From Caballeronia turbans (GTDB lineage Bacteria > Pseudomonadota > Gammaproteobacteria > Burkholderiales > Burkholderiaceae), in NCBI GenBank assembly GCA_001544655.2, contig FCOD02000014.1, forward strand, positions 1-64,000: 64,000 bases of DNA. The letters run 5' to 3'. Under the pieces are notes generated by a model, which saw only the letters and a program-made list of their open reading frames with translations, did no database searches and was not told where the DNA came from. Shown here piece after piece: positions 1 through 9,216 of the stretch (position 1 is its first letter; the number at the start of each line of letters is the position of its first letter). Position numbers and translations under genes: made by a program.

Positions 1-182
1 GCGGCAGCGCGTAGCGCTGTGCCGGCGCTATTTGGTGCTGAACCAGCGTCTTTTGAGTACTAGCTTGTCAGACCGTGCGCGATCCAAGCCCGGCTGTTCC
101 TTGCGGGCGACACTTAGGCAGCCCACGAACGGCTGGCACGCGTGGCCAAACTGCGTGTGACCGCGGGCCTAACAAGCTGCTT

Positions 183-254
183 TCTTTGGTTACTTTCTTT
201 GCAGCAGCAAAGAAAGTGACTGCCGCCCCGCACAGGGGCAACGCTAATAAACCA
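183..254. repeat. Burkholderia-type intergenic repeat with two hairpins
   Basis: An 11-bp perfect stem (192-202 with 207-217, loop AGCA) is followed by a second stem GCCCC/GGGGC (225-229 with 235-239, loop GCACA). From memory this composite is a frequent intergenic repeat in Burkholderia and Paraburkholderia genomes. It lies just beyond the 3' end of the phosphomannomutase gene and may act as a transcription or mRNA end signal, although no U-tract follows either stem. The rest of 1-352 shows no gene. Confidence 0.7.
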
Positions 255-352
255 CAAAGAAAACGGGATCCGGCGGAAAAGCCCGAACATGTCAGGCACT
301 ACGAAGTGCAGGCCGCAGCCACTCGCAGTGCCATCCAAACCGGCGAAGCCAT

Positions 353-1753
353 TCAAAACGGCAACTTGGCATCCGGCTTCTCAGCCAGAATCACACGACG
401 AAAATCTTCCTGAATCCGCTTCAGGGCCGCGTCGTTGTCCGCCTCGAAACGCATCACGACGACCGGTGTCGTATTCGACGAGCGCGCGAGCCCGAACCCA
501 TCCGGATATTCGACACGCAATCCGTCGATCGTCAGCACATCGTCCGCTCCGGTAAACTTCGCCGACTTCTGCAAACGCGCGATCAGCTCGAAGTTCTCGC
601 CCTCTTCCAGCTTCAGTTGCAACTCCGGCGTCGACAGCGAATTCGGCAGATCGTTCAGCAGCTTGCTCGGATCCGCCACGCGCGACAGGATTTCGAGCAT
701 GCGCGCGCCGGTGTACAGACCATCGTCGAAGCCGTACCAGCGGTCCTTGAAGAACACGTGGCCGCTCATCTCACCCGCGAGCGGCGCGCCGGTTTCGCGC
801 AGCTTCGCCTTCACGAGCGAATGGCCGGTCTTCCACATCACCGGCTCGCCGCCCTGCTCGCGCACCCACTTCGCCAGATTGCGCGTGCACTTCACGTCGA
901 AGATGATCTGACCGCCCTTGTTGCGCGACAGCACTTCCTGCGCGAACAGCATCAGCTGGCGATCCGGATAGATGACCTGCCCATCCTTCGTCACGACGCC
1001 GAGACGGTCGCCGTCGCCATCGAACGCGAAGCCGACTTCGGCATCCGTTTCCTTCAGCGCCTTGATCACGTCCTGAAGGTTTTCCGGATGCGCCGGGTCC
1101 GGGTGATGGTTCGGGAAGTTGCCGTCGATATCCGTGAACAACTCCACGAGTTCGCAGCCGAGCGCCTTGAACAGTTTGGGCGCGAGGCCGCCCGCGACGC
1201 CGTTGCCCGTATCGACGACGATCTTCATCGCGCGCACCGGCTTCACGTCCGACACGATGCGATCGAGATAGATCTGCGACACGTCGAACTCGGTGTACGT
1301 GCCTTCGCCCGTCGTGAAGTCGCTGTCGACGATGCGCTTGTACAAGCCCTGGATCTGCTCGCCGTAGATCGCGGCGCCGCGCAGCACCATCTTGAAGCCG
1401 TTGTAGTCGGGCGGATTGTGGCTGCCCGTCACGACGATGCACGAATCCACGCGACGCTCGCCCGAGGGCAAAGGCAGCGGCACGCTCGCCGCGAAATAAC
1501 CGACGGGCGTCGGCACCATGCCGATATCGACGACATCGACGCCCGCCGCCCGCAGCCCGTCCGAGAGCGCACCAACAAGCTCGGGGCCGGAGAGGCGCCC
1601 GTCGCGTGCGACCACAACCGAGTCGCCGCCCTGCTTTTTGATCTCGCTGCCGAATGCCTGGCCGATGCTCTTCGCGACATCCTTGTCGACCGTCTTGCCG
1701 ACGATGCCGCGGATGTCGTAGGCCTTGAAGATGGATTGGGATACTTGGCTCAT
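353..1753 (-). CDS. manB: phosphomannomutase / phosphoglucomutase
   Basis: 466-aa alpha-D-phosphohexomutase, the usual length for the family. It interconverts mannose-6-P and mannose-1-P (and probably the glucose phosphates), feeding GDP-mannose synthesis by the ManC enzyme at 16.7-18.2 kb. Visible motifs are the phosphoserine loop TGSHNP with catalytic Ser111, the metal loop DGDGDR (245-250), the sugar-binding loop GEMSGH (327-332) and a C-terminal SSNTTP phosphate-binding loop. All four active-site segments are intact. It is cytoplasmic and stands alone on the minus strand, divergent from the flippase gene. Motifs cannot separate a PMM-only from a dual PMM/PGM enzyme. Confidence 0.93.
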   Translation of the reverse strand: MSQVSQSIFKAYDIRGIVGKTVDKDVAKSIGQAFGSEIKKQGGDSVVVARDGRLSGPELVGALSDGLRAAGVDVVDIGMVPTPVGYFAASVPLPLPSGERRVDSCIVVTGSHNPPDYNGFKMVLRGAAIYGEQIQGLYKRIVDSDFTTGEGTYTEFDVSQIYLDRIVSDVKPVRAMKIVVDTGNGVAGGLAPKLFKALGCELVELFTDIDGNFPNHHPDPAHPENLQDVIKALKETDAEVGFAFDGDGDRLGVVTKDGQVIYPDRQLMLFAQEVLSRNKGGQIIFDVKCTRNLAKWVREQGGEPVMWKTGHSLVKAKLRETGAPLAGEMSGHVFFKDRWYGFDDGLYTGARMLEILSRVADPSKLLNDLPNSLSTPELQLKLEEGENFELIARLQKSAKFTGADDVLTIDGLRVEYPDGFGLARSSNTTPVVVMRFEADNDAALKRIQEDFRRVILAEKPDAKLPF

Positions 1754-2200
1754 GAGATGGCTACCTCTTCTCTATTAGTTGATGGTTTCTCGGCGATGCA
1801 GCCATGAGGGCATGCAGGTCGTGACGGGTGACGCGCCAGCGCAGCGGGCATGGCGCGCGAACGACTGCCAGATGACGTACGAATTCTGCCTATGCGTCTG
1901 TTAAATCAACACGAAAGAAACAATTGGAAGCAACTGGATGCAAAAGCCGAGCAGTGCGCGGGCCGTCCGCGGATCGCACTTATAATCGCTGTCTTTCGGC
2001 GCTCTCGTGGTTGCGCGCGGCGCTCACAGCCTGCGCGTTCATTCTAATCCAATGCTCAAACGCTCTTTCGCCTCGATGCCTTCGAATGAGGCGCGCCTGC
2101 GTGCAAACACACAAAACTTGACCGATCACGCGCGCTTCTTTCAAGGCGGTCAGGCTTGGGTAGCACGCCGCGTGCCCGTTTTTACGGCGGGAACGGCCGC
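1754..2200. promoter_or_regulatory. divergent intergenic region between manB and flippase gene
   Basis: 447 bp with no convincing gene. It must hold the promoters for both the minus-strand phosphomannomutase and the plus-strand polysaccharide genes. A consensus TATAAT occurs at 1981-1986 on the plus strand, but no good -35 box sits 16-18 bp upstream, so this is only a candidate -10. Confidence 0.35.
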
Positions 2201-3463
2201 ATGAAGGCCCTGACGCGCTCCGGCAATCCGGACGTCGCCCGCGCGCTCGCCAATATCGTGTGGCTCGGGCTCGAGCGGCTCACGCAGATCGCAGTCGCCA
2301 TCGTCATTGCGGGACTGCTCGCACGCTATCTCGGCCCCGGCGATTTCGGCAAATGGCAATACGCGAACACGCTCCTGCTCGTGATCGCGCCGATCACCTG
2401 GGTTTGCGGCGCCGAGATTCTCGTGCCGACGATCGTCAACCGCACGCCCGCCGAGGCCGGCGCGGTGCTCGGCAGCGCGTTCGTGCTGCGCATGGGCGTC
2501 TCGATCGCCGCGCTGATCCTGACGTGGATCTGGATCGCGGCGGGCGGCACCGATCCGATGGTCGGTCTGATGCTCGCCGGCCTCGCCGTCACGATGCTCT
2601 TTCGCGAGCCGTTCATCGGCGTTGTCAATTCGTGGCTGCAAAGTCTCACTTACAGCAAGCCACAACTCATCGCGAGCATGGCGGCGGCCGTCGTCAAGGC
2701 GGCGCTCGTGTTCGCGCTGGTGCGCGCGGCGGCCGCGCCGTCGAGCTTCGGCTGGCTCTGGGCGCTCGAAGCCGCGGCGATCAGCGCCGCGCTCGTCGTG
2801 TATTACATGCGCCGTCACGGCGGCACGCTCGGCTGGCGCTTCGACCGCGCACTGTTCAGACATTTCGCGAGCGCGGGCACGGTGTTCTGGCTCGGTCTCA
2901 TCTGCATGTATCTGTTTCTCAAGCTCGACCGGCTGATGCTCGCGCATCGCGTGTCGTTCGCGGAACTCGGGCTCTACTCCGCCGCGCAGCAGTTGAACGA
3001 GAACTGGATCGCGCTCGCGCTGATGCTCTCGCAGACCATCGCGCCGGCGTTCGTCTATCGCGTGCAGGACACCGCGCGCCTCAGACGCAACCTCGTGCGC
3101 CTCTTCGCAATGACCGGCGCGCTGATGATCGCGGGCGCCGCCGTCCTCGATGCGCTCGCGGGCTTCATCATCGCGCGCGTGTTCGGGCCGAACTATGCGG
3201 GCGCCGCCGATATTTTCCGTTGGGCCGTATGGCTTTCCGTGCCGGCGGGCATCGAGGCGATCGGCAATCTCGTCGTGCTGAAATATCAGGCGAAGTATGT
3301 GCTGCTGTCGAAATGGCTGTTCGCGCTGGCGGTCGCGTTCGCGGTGAACTGGTTCACGATTCCCCGCATCGAAGGCTACGGCGCGCTGATCGGGCTCGCG
3401 GCGGGCTATGTCGCGGCGGCGTCGGTGAATTTCTATTACATCCGTTTCCGGCTGCGCGCATGA
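2201..3463 (+). CDS. polysaccharide flippase, Wzx/MATE-like (oligosaccharide transporter)
   Basis: 420-aa integral membrane protein with about 12-14 predicted hydrophobic segments, starting with one near residues 15-40. It ends in a basic tail and looks like the polysaccharide_synt / MVF flippase superfamily. The likely role is to flip undecaprenyl-PP-linked repeat units across the inner membrane. The ATG at 2201 was chosen over an upstream TTG (2156) because GGCGGGAA precedes it and the hydrophobic N-terminus then starts normally. Its stop overlaps the next gene by ATGA, so the two are translationally coupled. The exact substrate cannot be read from sequence. Confidence 0.85.
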   Translation: MKALTRSGNPDVARALANIVWLGLERLTQIAVAIVIAGLLARYLGPGDFGKWQYANTLLLVIAPITWVCGAEILVPTIVNRTPAEAGAVLGSAFVLRMGVSIAALILTWIWIAAGGTDPMVGLMLAGLAVTMLFREPFIGVVNSWLQSLTYSKPQLIASMAAAVVKAALVFALVRAAAAPSSFGWLWALEAAAISAALVVYYMRRHGGTLGWRFDRALFRHFASAGTVFWLGLICMYLFLKLDRLMLAHRVSFAELGLYSAAQQLNENWIALALMLSQTIAPAFVYRVQDTARLRRNLVRLFAMTGALMIAGAAVLDALAGFIIARVFGPNYAGAADIFRWAVWLSVPAGIEAIGNLVVLKYQAKYVLLSKWLFALAVAFAVNWFTIPRIEGYGALIGLAAGYVAAASVNFYYIRFRLRA

Positions 3464-4266
3464 ACGATCTATCCGATGTCGTCGTACTGATGCCCGCGTT
3501 CAACGGCCAGGCCGAGGTCGAACGCACGCTCGCGTCGTTCAGGGAAGCGTCGACGGTGAACGCGCTGATCGTCGACGATGGCAGCACGCCGCCGATCGTC
3601 GCGCCCGTCATCGACGGCATGCGCATCGACATTCTGCGGATGCCGCAAAACGGCGGCATCGAGCGCGCGCTCGAAGCGGGCATCGCGGCGCTCGCAGCGC
3701 GCGGGGCACGCTATGCGGCGCGCATCGACGCGGGCGATCTGGCGACGCCCGGCCGTCTGGCGAAGCAGCGCGCGTACATGGAGGCACATCCGCGCGTCGC
3801 GGTGCTGGGCATGTGGACGCACGTCGTCTCGAGAGAAGGCGCGCCGCTTTTCGACCTGACGCCGCCGACCGAGCCCGCCGCGATCCGCCGCATGATGCTC
3901 GCGCGCACGTGCTTCACGCATCCGTCGCTGATGCTGCGTGTCAGCGCCGTGATCGAAGCGGGCAACTATCGCGCGCACTATCGCGCGGCGGAGGATCTCG
4001 ATCTGATCCTGCGGCTCCTGCAGCGGCACGACGGCGCGAACCTGCCCGAGTTCGGTCTCTTCTACGAACTGAACGAAGGCGGGATCAGCGCGACGAAGCG
4101 GCGTGCGCAAGTGATGTCGACACTGCGCCTGCAACTGCGTCATTTGCGCGTGACGAATCCGCTCGACTGGGCGGGCATCGCGAAGAGCGCCGCGCATCTC
4201 GTGCTGCCGTATCGCGCGTTGCGCAGCCTGAAGGCGCGGTTGTTGAAGGCCACCCCTTCCGCGTGA
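3460..4266 (+). CDS. glycosyltransferase family 2
   Basis: 268-aa GT-A fold transferase. It begins with the family signature VVLMPAFNGQ at residues 8-17, followed by VDDGS (38-42) and an IDAGD segment in place of the usual DxD. The 'TCFTHPSLMLR' stretch is typical of GT2 acceptor-domain regions. It should add one sugar to a lipid-linked exopolysaccharide repeat unit at the cytoplasmic face of the inner membrane. The ATG overlaps the flippase stop codon (ATGA), and the next glycosyltransferase follows within 10 bp, so all three genes form one operon. The sugar transferred is unknown. Confidence 0.9.
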   Translation: MNDLSDVVVLMPAFNGQAEVERTLASFREASTVNALIVDDGSTPPIVAPVIDGMRIDILRMPQNGGIERALEAGIAALAARGARYAARIDAGDLATPGRLAKQRAYMEAHPRVAVLGMWTHVVSREGAPLFDLTPPTEPAAIRRMMLARTCFTHPSLMLRVSAVIEAGNYRAHYRAAEDLDLILRLLQRHDGANLPEFGLFYELNEGGISATKRRAQVMSTLRLQLRHLRVTNPLDWAGIAKSAAHLVLPYRALRSLKARLLKATPSA

Positions 4267-4274
4267 AAATTTCA

Positions 4275-5450
4275 ATGTTCAGTTCGCGCTACGTTCAGCG
4301 CTCTTTCCGGATGACGAAAGAAAAATCGAGTCTTCGCATCGCCCTCGTCTGCAACACGGCGTGGGCGATCTGCACCTACCGGCAGGGCGTGCTGCGCATG
4401 CTGACCGCGCGCGGCGCGCAAGTGACGATCATCGCGCCGCGCGATCGCACCTTCGAGCCGCTCACGGAAATGGGCTGCCGCTGTGTCGAGCTGCCGGTCG
4501 CATCGAAGGGAACGGACCCGCGCCAGGACCTGAAGACGCTTGCCGCGCTCTATCGCGAATATCGCACGACGCGCCCGCACATCGTGTTTCACTACACCAT
4601 CAAGCCGAACATCTACGGCACGCTCGCCGCGATGCTCGCGCGCGTCCCGTCGATCGCGGTGACGACCGGCCTCGGCTACGTCTTCATTCAGAAGAGCCGC
4701 ACGGCGCAGGTTGCCAAGCTGCTGTACCGTTTCGCGTTCCGCTTCCCGCGCGAAGTGTGGTTCCTGAATCGCGACGATCACGAAGCCTTCCTGCACGAGA
4801 ATCTGCTCGCGCATCCTGATCGCGCGCGGCGTCTGCACGGCGAAGGTGTCGATCTCGATGAGTTCGCGCTTCAGCCGCTGCCCGCGCGCGAGGACTTCGT
4901 TTTCATCCTGATCGGGCGGCTCCTGTGGGACAAAGGCGTGGCGGAATATGTCGAAGCCGCGCGCAGGATCCGCGCGAAATTCCCGCATGCGCGTTTTCAG
5001 TTGCTCGGGCCGGTCGGCGTCGACAATCCGAGCGCGATCAGCCGCACGGACGTCCAGAAGTGGGAAGCGGAGAATATCGTCGAATATCTGGGCGAAGCGA
5101 ACGACGTGCGCCCGCTCGTGGCCGCGGCGGACTGCGTCGTGCTGCCCTCATATCGCGAAGGCGTGCCGCGCACGCTGATGGAAGCCTCGGCGATGGGCCG
5201 TCCGATCGTCGCCACCGATGTCCCCGGCTGCCGTGAGGTCGTCGAGCACGGGGTGAACGGTCTTCTCTGCGAGGTGAAGAGCGCCGACAGCCTGACCGAA
5301 GCGCTCGAACGCATGCTGACGCTCCCTTTGGACGAGCGCGAAGCGATGGCGCTGCGCGGCCGCGAAAAAGTCGCGCTCGAATTCGACGAAAAGAATGTCG
5401 TCGAGCGCTACAAGGGCACAATACATGCCATTACCGGCATTTCACTCTGA
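4275..5450 (+). CDS. glycosyltransferase family 4
   Basis: About 391 aa, with a GT-B fold: an N-terminal acceptor domain (GT4-2-like, 'CNTAWAICTYRQGV') and a C-terminal glycosyl_transf_1 domain. The donor-site E-x7-E element lies within YREGVPRTLMEA, followed by GRPIVATDVPG. It should add a sugar to the lipid-linked repeat unit after the preceding GT2. The start is uncertain: ATG 4275 (MFSSRY) and ATG 4311 (MTKEKS) are both in frame and neither has a strong Shine-Dalgarno. The gene follows the GT2 by 8 bp and precedes galE by 21 bp, which supports operon membership. Confidence 0.9.
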   Translation: MFSSRYVQRSFRMTKEKSSLRIALVCNTAWAICTYRQGVLRMLTARGAQVTIIAPRDRTFEPLTEMGCRCVELPVASKGTDPRQDLKTLAALYREYRTTRPHIVFHYTIKPNIYGTLAAMLARVPSIAVTTGLGYVFIQKSRTAQVAKLLYRFAFRFPREVWFLNRDDHEAFLHENLLAHPDRARRLHGEGVDLDEFALQPLPAREDFVFILIGRLLWDKGVAEYVEAARRIRAKFPHARFQLLGPVGVDNPSAISRTDVQKWEAENIVEYLGEANDVRPLVAAADCVVLPSYREGVPRTLMEASAMGRPIVATDVPGCREVVEHGVNGLLCEVKSADSLTEALERMLTLPLDEREAMALRGREKVALEFDEKNVVERYKGTIHAITGISL

Positions 5451-5471
5451 TTTCGAGTTTTTGGAGAACGC

Positions 5472-6521
5472 ATGATGAATGGCAATCAGTCGCCGATAAC
5501 TGGTGCGAAGGGCACGATTCTCGTCACGGGCGGCGCGGGGTTCATCGGTTCGCACACGTGTGTCGAACTGCTCGATGCGGGCTATGGCGTCGTGGTCGTC
5601 GACAATCTCGTCAATAGCCGCGCAGAGTCGTTAAAGCGTGTCGAGCGCATCACGGGAAAGCGCGTCGCATTCTACGAAGCCGACGCGCGCGACGAAGCCG
5701 CGCTCAATCGCATTTTCGACTCGCACGAGATCACCGGCGCGATTCACTTCGCGGCGCTCAAAGCCGTGGGCGAATCGGTGGCGAAGCCGGTCGAGTATTA
5801 CAGCAACAACATCGGCAGCCTGCTCGCCGTGCTGAAGGTGATGAAGGAGCGCAACGTGCGCAACTTCGTGTTCAGTTCCTCCGCGACGGTCTACGGCATG
5901 CCGAAGAGCGTGCCGATCGACGAATCGTTTCCGCTTTCCGCGACCAATCCGTACGGCCAGTCGAAGCTCATCGCCGAACAGATCCTGCGCGATCTCGAAG
6001 TCTCCGATCCGTCGTGGCGCATCGCGACGCTGCGCTACTTTAATCCGGTCGGCGCGCATGAGAGCGGTCTGATCGGCGAAGACCCGGCGGGCATTCCGAA
6101 CAACCTGATGCCGTATGTCGCGCAGGTGGCCGTCGGCAAGCTCGAGCGCCTGCGCGTGTTCGGCAGCGATTACGATACGCACGACGGCACCGGCGTGCGC
6201 GACTACATTCATGTCGTGGATCTGGCGCGCGGGCACATCGCGGCCATCGACGCGCTGAAGACGCTCGATCGCAGCTTCGTCGTGAATCTCGGCACGGGCC
6301 AGGGCTACAGCGTGCTCGATGTCGTCAAGGCGTTCGAGGCGGCGTCGGGCAAACCCGTGCCGTACGAGCTCGTGCCGCGCCGCCCGGGCGATATCGCCGC
6401 CTGCTACGCCGATCCGGCCGCCGCCGCGACGCTCATCGGCTGGCGCGCGGAGCATGGCATCGAACGCATGTGCGCGGATCACTGGCGCTGGCAGTCGCAA
6501 AACCCGAACGGGTTCGCGTAA
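5472..6521 (+). CDS. galE: UDP-glucose 4-epimerase
   Basis: 349-aa extended short-chain dehydrogenase that interconverts UDP-glucose and UDP-galactose. It has the NAD-binding GGAGFIGS (20-27), SSSATVYG (135-142) and catalytic YGQSK with Tyr161/Lys165. The C-terminal segment 'YNLGTGxGYSVL' is conserved in GalE as VNLGTGQGYSVL. Length and spacing match bacterial GalE. TTGGAG sits about 6 bp upstream of the ATG at 5472. It lies in the glycosyltransferase operon and probably supplies UDP-Gal or UDP-GalNAc for the polymer; the choice between Glc/Gal and the N-acetyl sugars cannot be settled from motifs alone. Confidence 0.95.
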   Translation: MMNGNQSPITGAKGTILVTGGAGFIGSHTCVELLDAGYGVVVVDNLVNSRAESLKRVERITGKRVAFYEADARDEAALNRIFDSHEITGAIHFAALKAVGESVAKPVEYYSNNIGSLLAVLKVMKERNVRNFVFSSSATVYGMPKSVPIDESFPLSATNPYGQSKLIAEQILRDLEVSDPSWRIATLRYFNPVGAHESGLIGEDPAGIPNNLMPYVAQVAVGKLERLRVFGSDYDTHDGTGVRDYIHVVDLARGHIAAIDALKTLDRSFVVNLGTGQGYSVLDVVKAFEAASGKPVPYELVPRRPGDIAACYADPAAAATLIGWRAEHGIERMCADHWRWQSQNPNGFA

Positions 6522-6590
6522 AGTCTCGCTGCGCCCCGCGTCGTCGTTCCGAGCGCTGCGGGGCTGCTTCTCCCAACCGGTTCTATTTTC

Positions 6591-7700
6591 ATGCTTAGTT
6601 TCGCGCTTGCTTTTCTGGTCTCGCTGCTCGTGACCTTGTTGATCGTGCGTTTCGCACACCTGCAGGAAGGCGTGCTCGGCGACACCGATCTCGCCGGCGT
6701 GCAGAAGTTTCACGCGCGTCCCGTGCCGCGCATCGGCGGCGTGGGCATCCTTTGCGGACTGACCGCATCGGCCGTGCAATTGCGATGGGGTTATCCGGCC
6801 GTGTCGGGCGGCATTCTCGGCATCGTCGCGTGCGGCCTGCCGGCGTTTCTCTCCGGGCTGATCGAAGACCTGACCAAGCGCGTCTCGCCGCTCGCCCGCC
6901 TCGTCTGCACGATGGCCGCCGCCGGCCTCGCCTACGCGTTCCTGAATATCGCGGTTACGCGCATCAGCGTGCCGCCGCTCGATTTCCTGCTGTCCTACGC
7001 GGTGATTTCCTGCGCGGTCACGGTGCTCGCCGTCGCGGCGCTCGCGAACGCCGTGAATATCATCGACGGCTTCAACGGCCTCGCGTCGATGGTCAGCTTC
7101 ATGATGTTCGCGTCGCTCGCCTACGTGGCGTTCCAGGTGCACGATCCCGTCGTGCTGTCCGGCTCGCTCATCATGATGGGCGCGGTGATGGGCTTCTTCA
7201 TCTGGAATTTTCCCGCCGGCCTGATCTTTCTCGGCGACGGCGGCGCGTACTTCGTCGGCTTCATGCTGGGCGAGCTATCCATCATGCTCGTGATGCGCAA
7301 CCGCGATGTCTCCGCGTGGTATCCGGTGCTGCTCTTCATGTATCCGATCTTCGAAACGTGTTTCTCGATCTATCGCAAGAAGTTCATTCGCGGGATCTCG
7401 CCCGGCATTCCGGACGGCGTGCATCTGCATATGCTCGTCTACAAGCGCCTGATGCGCTGGGCCGTCGGCGTGAAGAACGCGCACGAACTCACGCGGCGCA
7501 ACTCGCTTACGTCGCCGTATCTGTGGCTGCTGTGCCTCGTCGCGGTGATTCCCGCGACGCTCTTCTGGCGGCACACGGTGCATCTCTTCTGCTTCGTCGT
7601 CGTGTTCGCGGCGACGTATGTGTGGCTGTACATGAGCATCGTGCGCTTCAAGTCGCCGCGATGGCTCGTGTTTCGACGACCGCACACCGTGAAGAAGTGA
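6591..7700 (+). CDS. polyprenyl-phosphate sugar-1-phosphate transferase, MraY/WecA family
   Basis: 369-aa polytopic membrane protein of the MraY/WecA/WbpL superfamily. It transfers a sugar-1-phosphate, typically HexNAc-1-P, from a UDP-sugar to undecaprenyl phosphate and so begins a glycan. Recognisable elements are the N-terminal HARPVPRIGG (41-50), the acidic motif EDLTKRVSP (92-100), NAVNIIDGFNGL (153-164) and FLGDGGAYFVG (213-223). A histidine-containing cytoplasmic loop, GIPDGVHLHML, follows. All expected active-site loops are present. It closes the plus-strand operon and a strong hairpin follows at once. A second family member occurs at 27.0 kb, so this one probably serves a different glycan. 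Confidence 0.88.
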   Translation: MLSFALAFLVSLLVTLLIVRFAHLQEGVLGDTDLAGVQKFHARPVPRIGGVGILCGLTASAVQLRWGYPAVSGGILGIVACGLPAFLSGLIEDLTKRVSPLARLVCTMAAAGLAYAFLNIAVTRISVPPLDFLLSYAVISCAVTVLAVAALANAVNIIDGFNGLASMVSFMMFASLAYVAFQVHDPVVLSGSLIMMGAVMGFFIWNFPAGLIFLGDGGAYFVGFMLGELSIMLVMRNRDVSAWYPVLLFMYPIFETCFSIYRKKFIRGISPGIPDGVHLHMLVYKRLMRWAVGVKNAHELTRRNSLTSPYLWLLCLVAVIPATLFWRHTVHLFCFVVVFAATYVWLYMSIVRFKSPRWLVFRRPHTVKK

Positions 7701-7704
7701 ACCG

Positions 7705-7737
7705 AACGCCGCCCTGCCCCGGGCGGCGTTTTCGTTT
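7705..7737 (+). terminator. Rho-independent terminator
   Basis: A perfect 10-bp GC-rich stem (7705-7714 with 7721-7730, loop TGCCCC) is followed by TTCGTTT. It lies 5 bp after the stop of the MraY/WecA-like gene and 18 bp from the 3' end of the opposing dienelactone hydrolase gene. It therefore separates two convergent transcription units. Confidence 0.85.
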
Positions 7738-7747
7738 GCGGCGTCGA

Positions 7748-8443
7748 TTACGTCAGATGCTTCTGGAAGAACGCGGCGGTGCGGCCGTTCGCAAGTTGCG
7801 CGGCCGCCGCATCGTAATGCACGCCCTTGTTGCGCGCGAACGCGTGATGACAGCCGGGATACGTGAACGCCTCGACGTTCGCGTGCCCTTGCACCGCCGC
7901 GAGCACGCGATTGCGGGCATCGGCGGGAATGAACTCGTCTTCTTCCGCGAGATGCAGCATGAGCGGCACCTTGATCTTGGGCAACTCGCCGAGGTACTGG
8001 TCCGTGCCGCCGCCGTAATAGGAAACCGATGCATCGACATCGGTGCGCGCGGCCGTCAGAAAGGACAGCAATCCGCCGAGACAAAAGCCGACCGAACCGA
8101 TTTTGCCTTTCACCTGCGAGAGCCCGCGCGCAGAGCCGATGGTCGCCGCGATGTCCTCGACGCCCGTGTTCACGTCGAACGCGTTGTAGTACTTCAGCGC
8201 CTGCTGCCACTCGGCTTCGGTCTTGTCGGTAAGCTCGACGTTCGGCTCGAGCCGCCAGAACAGGTCCGGACACAGCGCGACGTAGCCCTGGCGCGCGTAC
8301 TCGTCGCACGTTTCGCGCATGTCCGCGTTGATGCCGAATATCTCCTGGATCACCACCACGGCGGGCGCGGGTGTCTGCGCGGGATAGGCGACGTAGGCGT
8401 CGAAATTGCCGTCGGGCGTGGAGATGCTGAGCCGGTCGGACAT
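7748..8443 (-). CDS. dienelactone hydrolase family protein
   Basis: 231-aa alpha/beta hydrolase. The nucleophile is Cys121 in GFCLGG, with Asp169 (EEDEFIPAD) and a histidine in GCHHAF (199-200), matching the Cys-Asp-His triad of dienelactone hydrolases. The oxyanion and substrate region VVIQEIFGIN near residues 31-39 is also conserved. It is cytoplasmic and would act on lactones or esters; the true substrate is unknown because many family members are general carboxylesterases. The ATG at 8443 was chosen because AGGAGA lies just upstream. It has no evident link to the surrounding polysaccharide genes. Confidence 0.92.
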   Translation of the reverse strand: MSDRLSISTPDGNFDAYVAYPAQTPAPAVVVIQEIFGINADMRETCDEYARQGYVALCPDLFWRLEPNVELTDKTEAEWQQALKYYNAFDVNTGVEDIAATIGSARGLSQVKGKIGSVGFCLGGLLSFLTAARTDVDASVSYYGGGTDQYLGELPKIKVPLMLHLAEEDEFIPADARNRVLAAVQGHANVEAFTYPGCHHAFARNKGVHYDAAAAQLANGRTAAFFQKHLT

Positions 8444-9216
8444 GGGAGTCTCCTGAGTGATGGTGTCGATCGAAAGCGCGCAAAGGCCCGCTCGAGCGTG
8501 CGCGTGGCCGATAGGCGAAGTGTGATTCGCGTGTGTGACGGTGAGACGTGGGCGATCGGAGAAAGCCCCGCGCGTTGCGAAGATGCAATGGATGCACGCA
8601 GCGCAACGCGGCCCGCCTTGCGGCAAGAACCTATTTGATACGCGAAAATCGGCGCGCGCGCCAGCGTTGAATCGCGCGGTTTCGGCGTGCGAAGACGGTC
8701 TGCCTGGATACGGCAGCGCTCATCCCGGCGATGCTCGCGAGTCCCCGGATGAAATCGAATCGTATCGATCGATCGGGTTTCGCATGCGTGTCGCGCCGAA
8801 CAGGCCCATGCCGTTTCCCTTCTGCGAGGGGTCGCTCGTTGTCGAGTGGCTTGCGCGGCCTGAACCGCACGTCCTCGTGGGCCTGCTTGCCCCGAAACCG
8901 GGGTTACCTCGTATCGGCGCGTGCACGCACATCGCACGTATTGAGTGGTCTCACGCCGGAACATGTCGCTTCCGGTGATTCAATCTTCGGTCCGGAAATC
9001 GGGGGCGATCCGCCAGAATCCCGTGCTTTGCGGACATGAACCCGACGCGCGCGCCGTCGCGGACCGTGGCGATGGAACGCGCCGGACAAAGCGTGGTGCG
9101 GCGCACATGTGCGTCCGTCGTTTCGCGCCGAAGACTAGTCGCCTGACGCCGCTGCAACGGCGCGCGCGAACGGCCGCTGATATATTCGGCAAAAAAATGG
9201 GGTTCCCGGGGTCGAA
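8444..9216. other. 773-bp region without a convincing gene
   Basis: Both strands carry only short, arginine-rich frames of the kind that GC-rich non-coding DNA produces. It must contain the promoter of the dienelactone hydrolase gene at the left and that of the polymerase-like gene at the right. No RNA gene or clear promoter was recognised. Confidence 0.5.

Noticed and set aside
617-1807. Long plus-strand frame opposite the phosphomannomutase gene
   Set aside because: Antisense shadow typical of GC-rich DNA: Arg/Ala/His-rich with no motifs, while the minus strand encodes an intact enzyme.
2260-3459. Upstream extension of the GT2 frame through the flippase gene
   Set aside because: The GT2 domain begins at the ATG at 3460 with an ATGA overlap; the upstream part is a shadow of the flippase.
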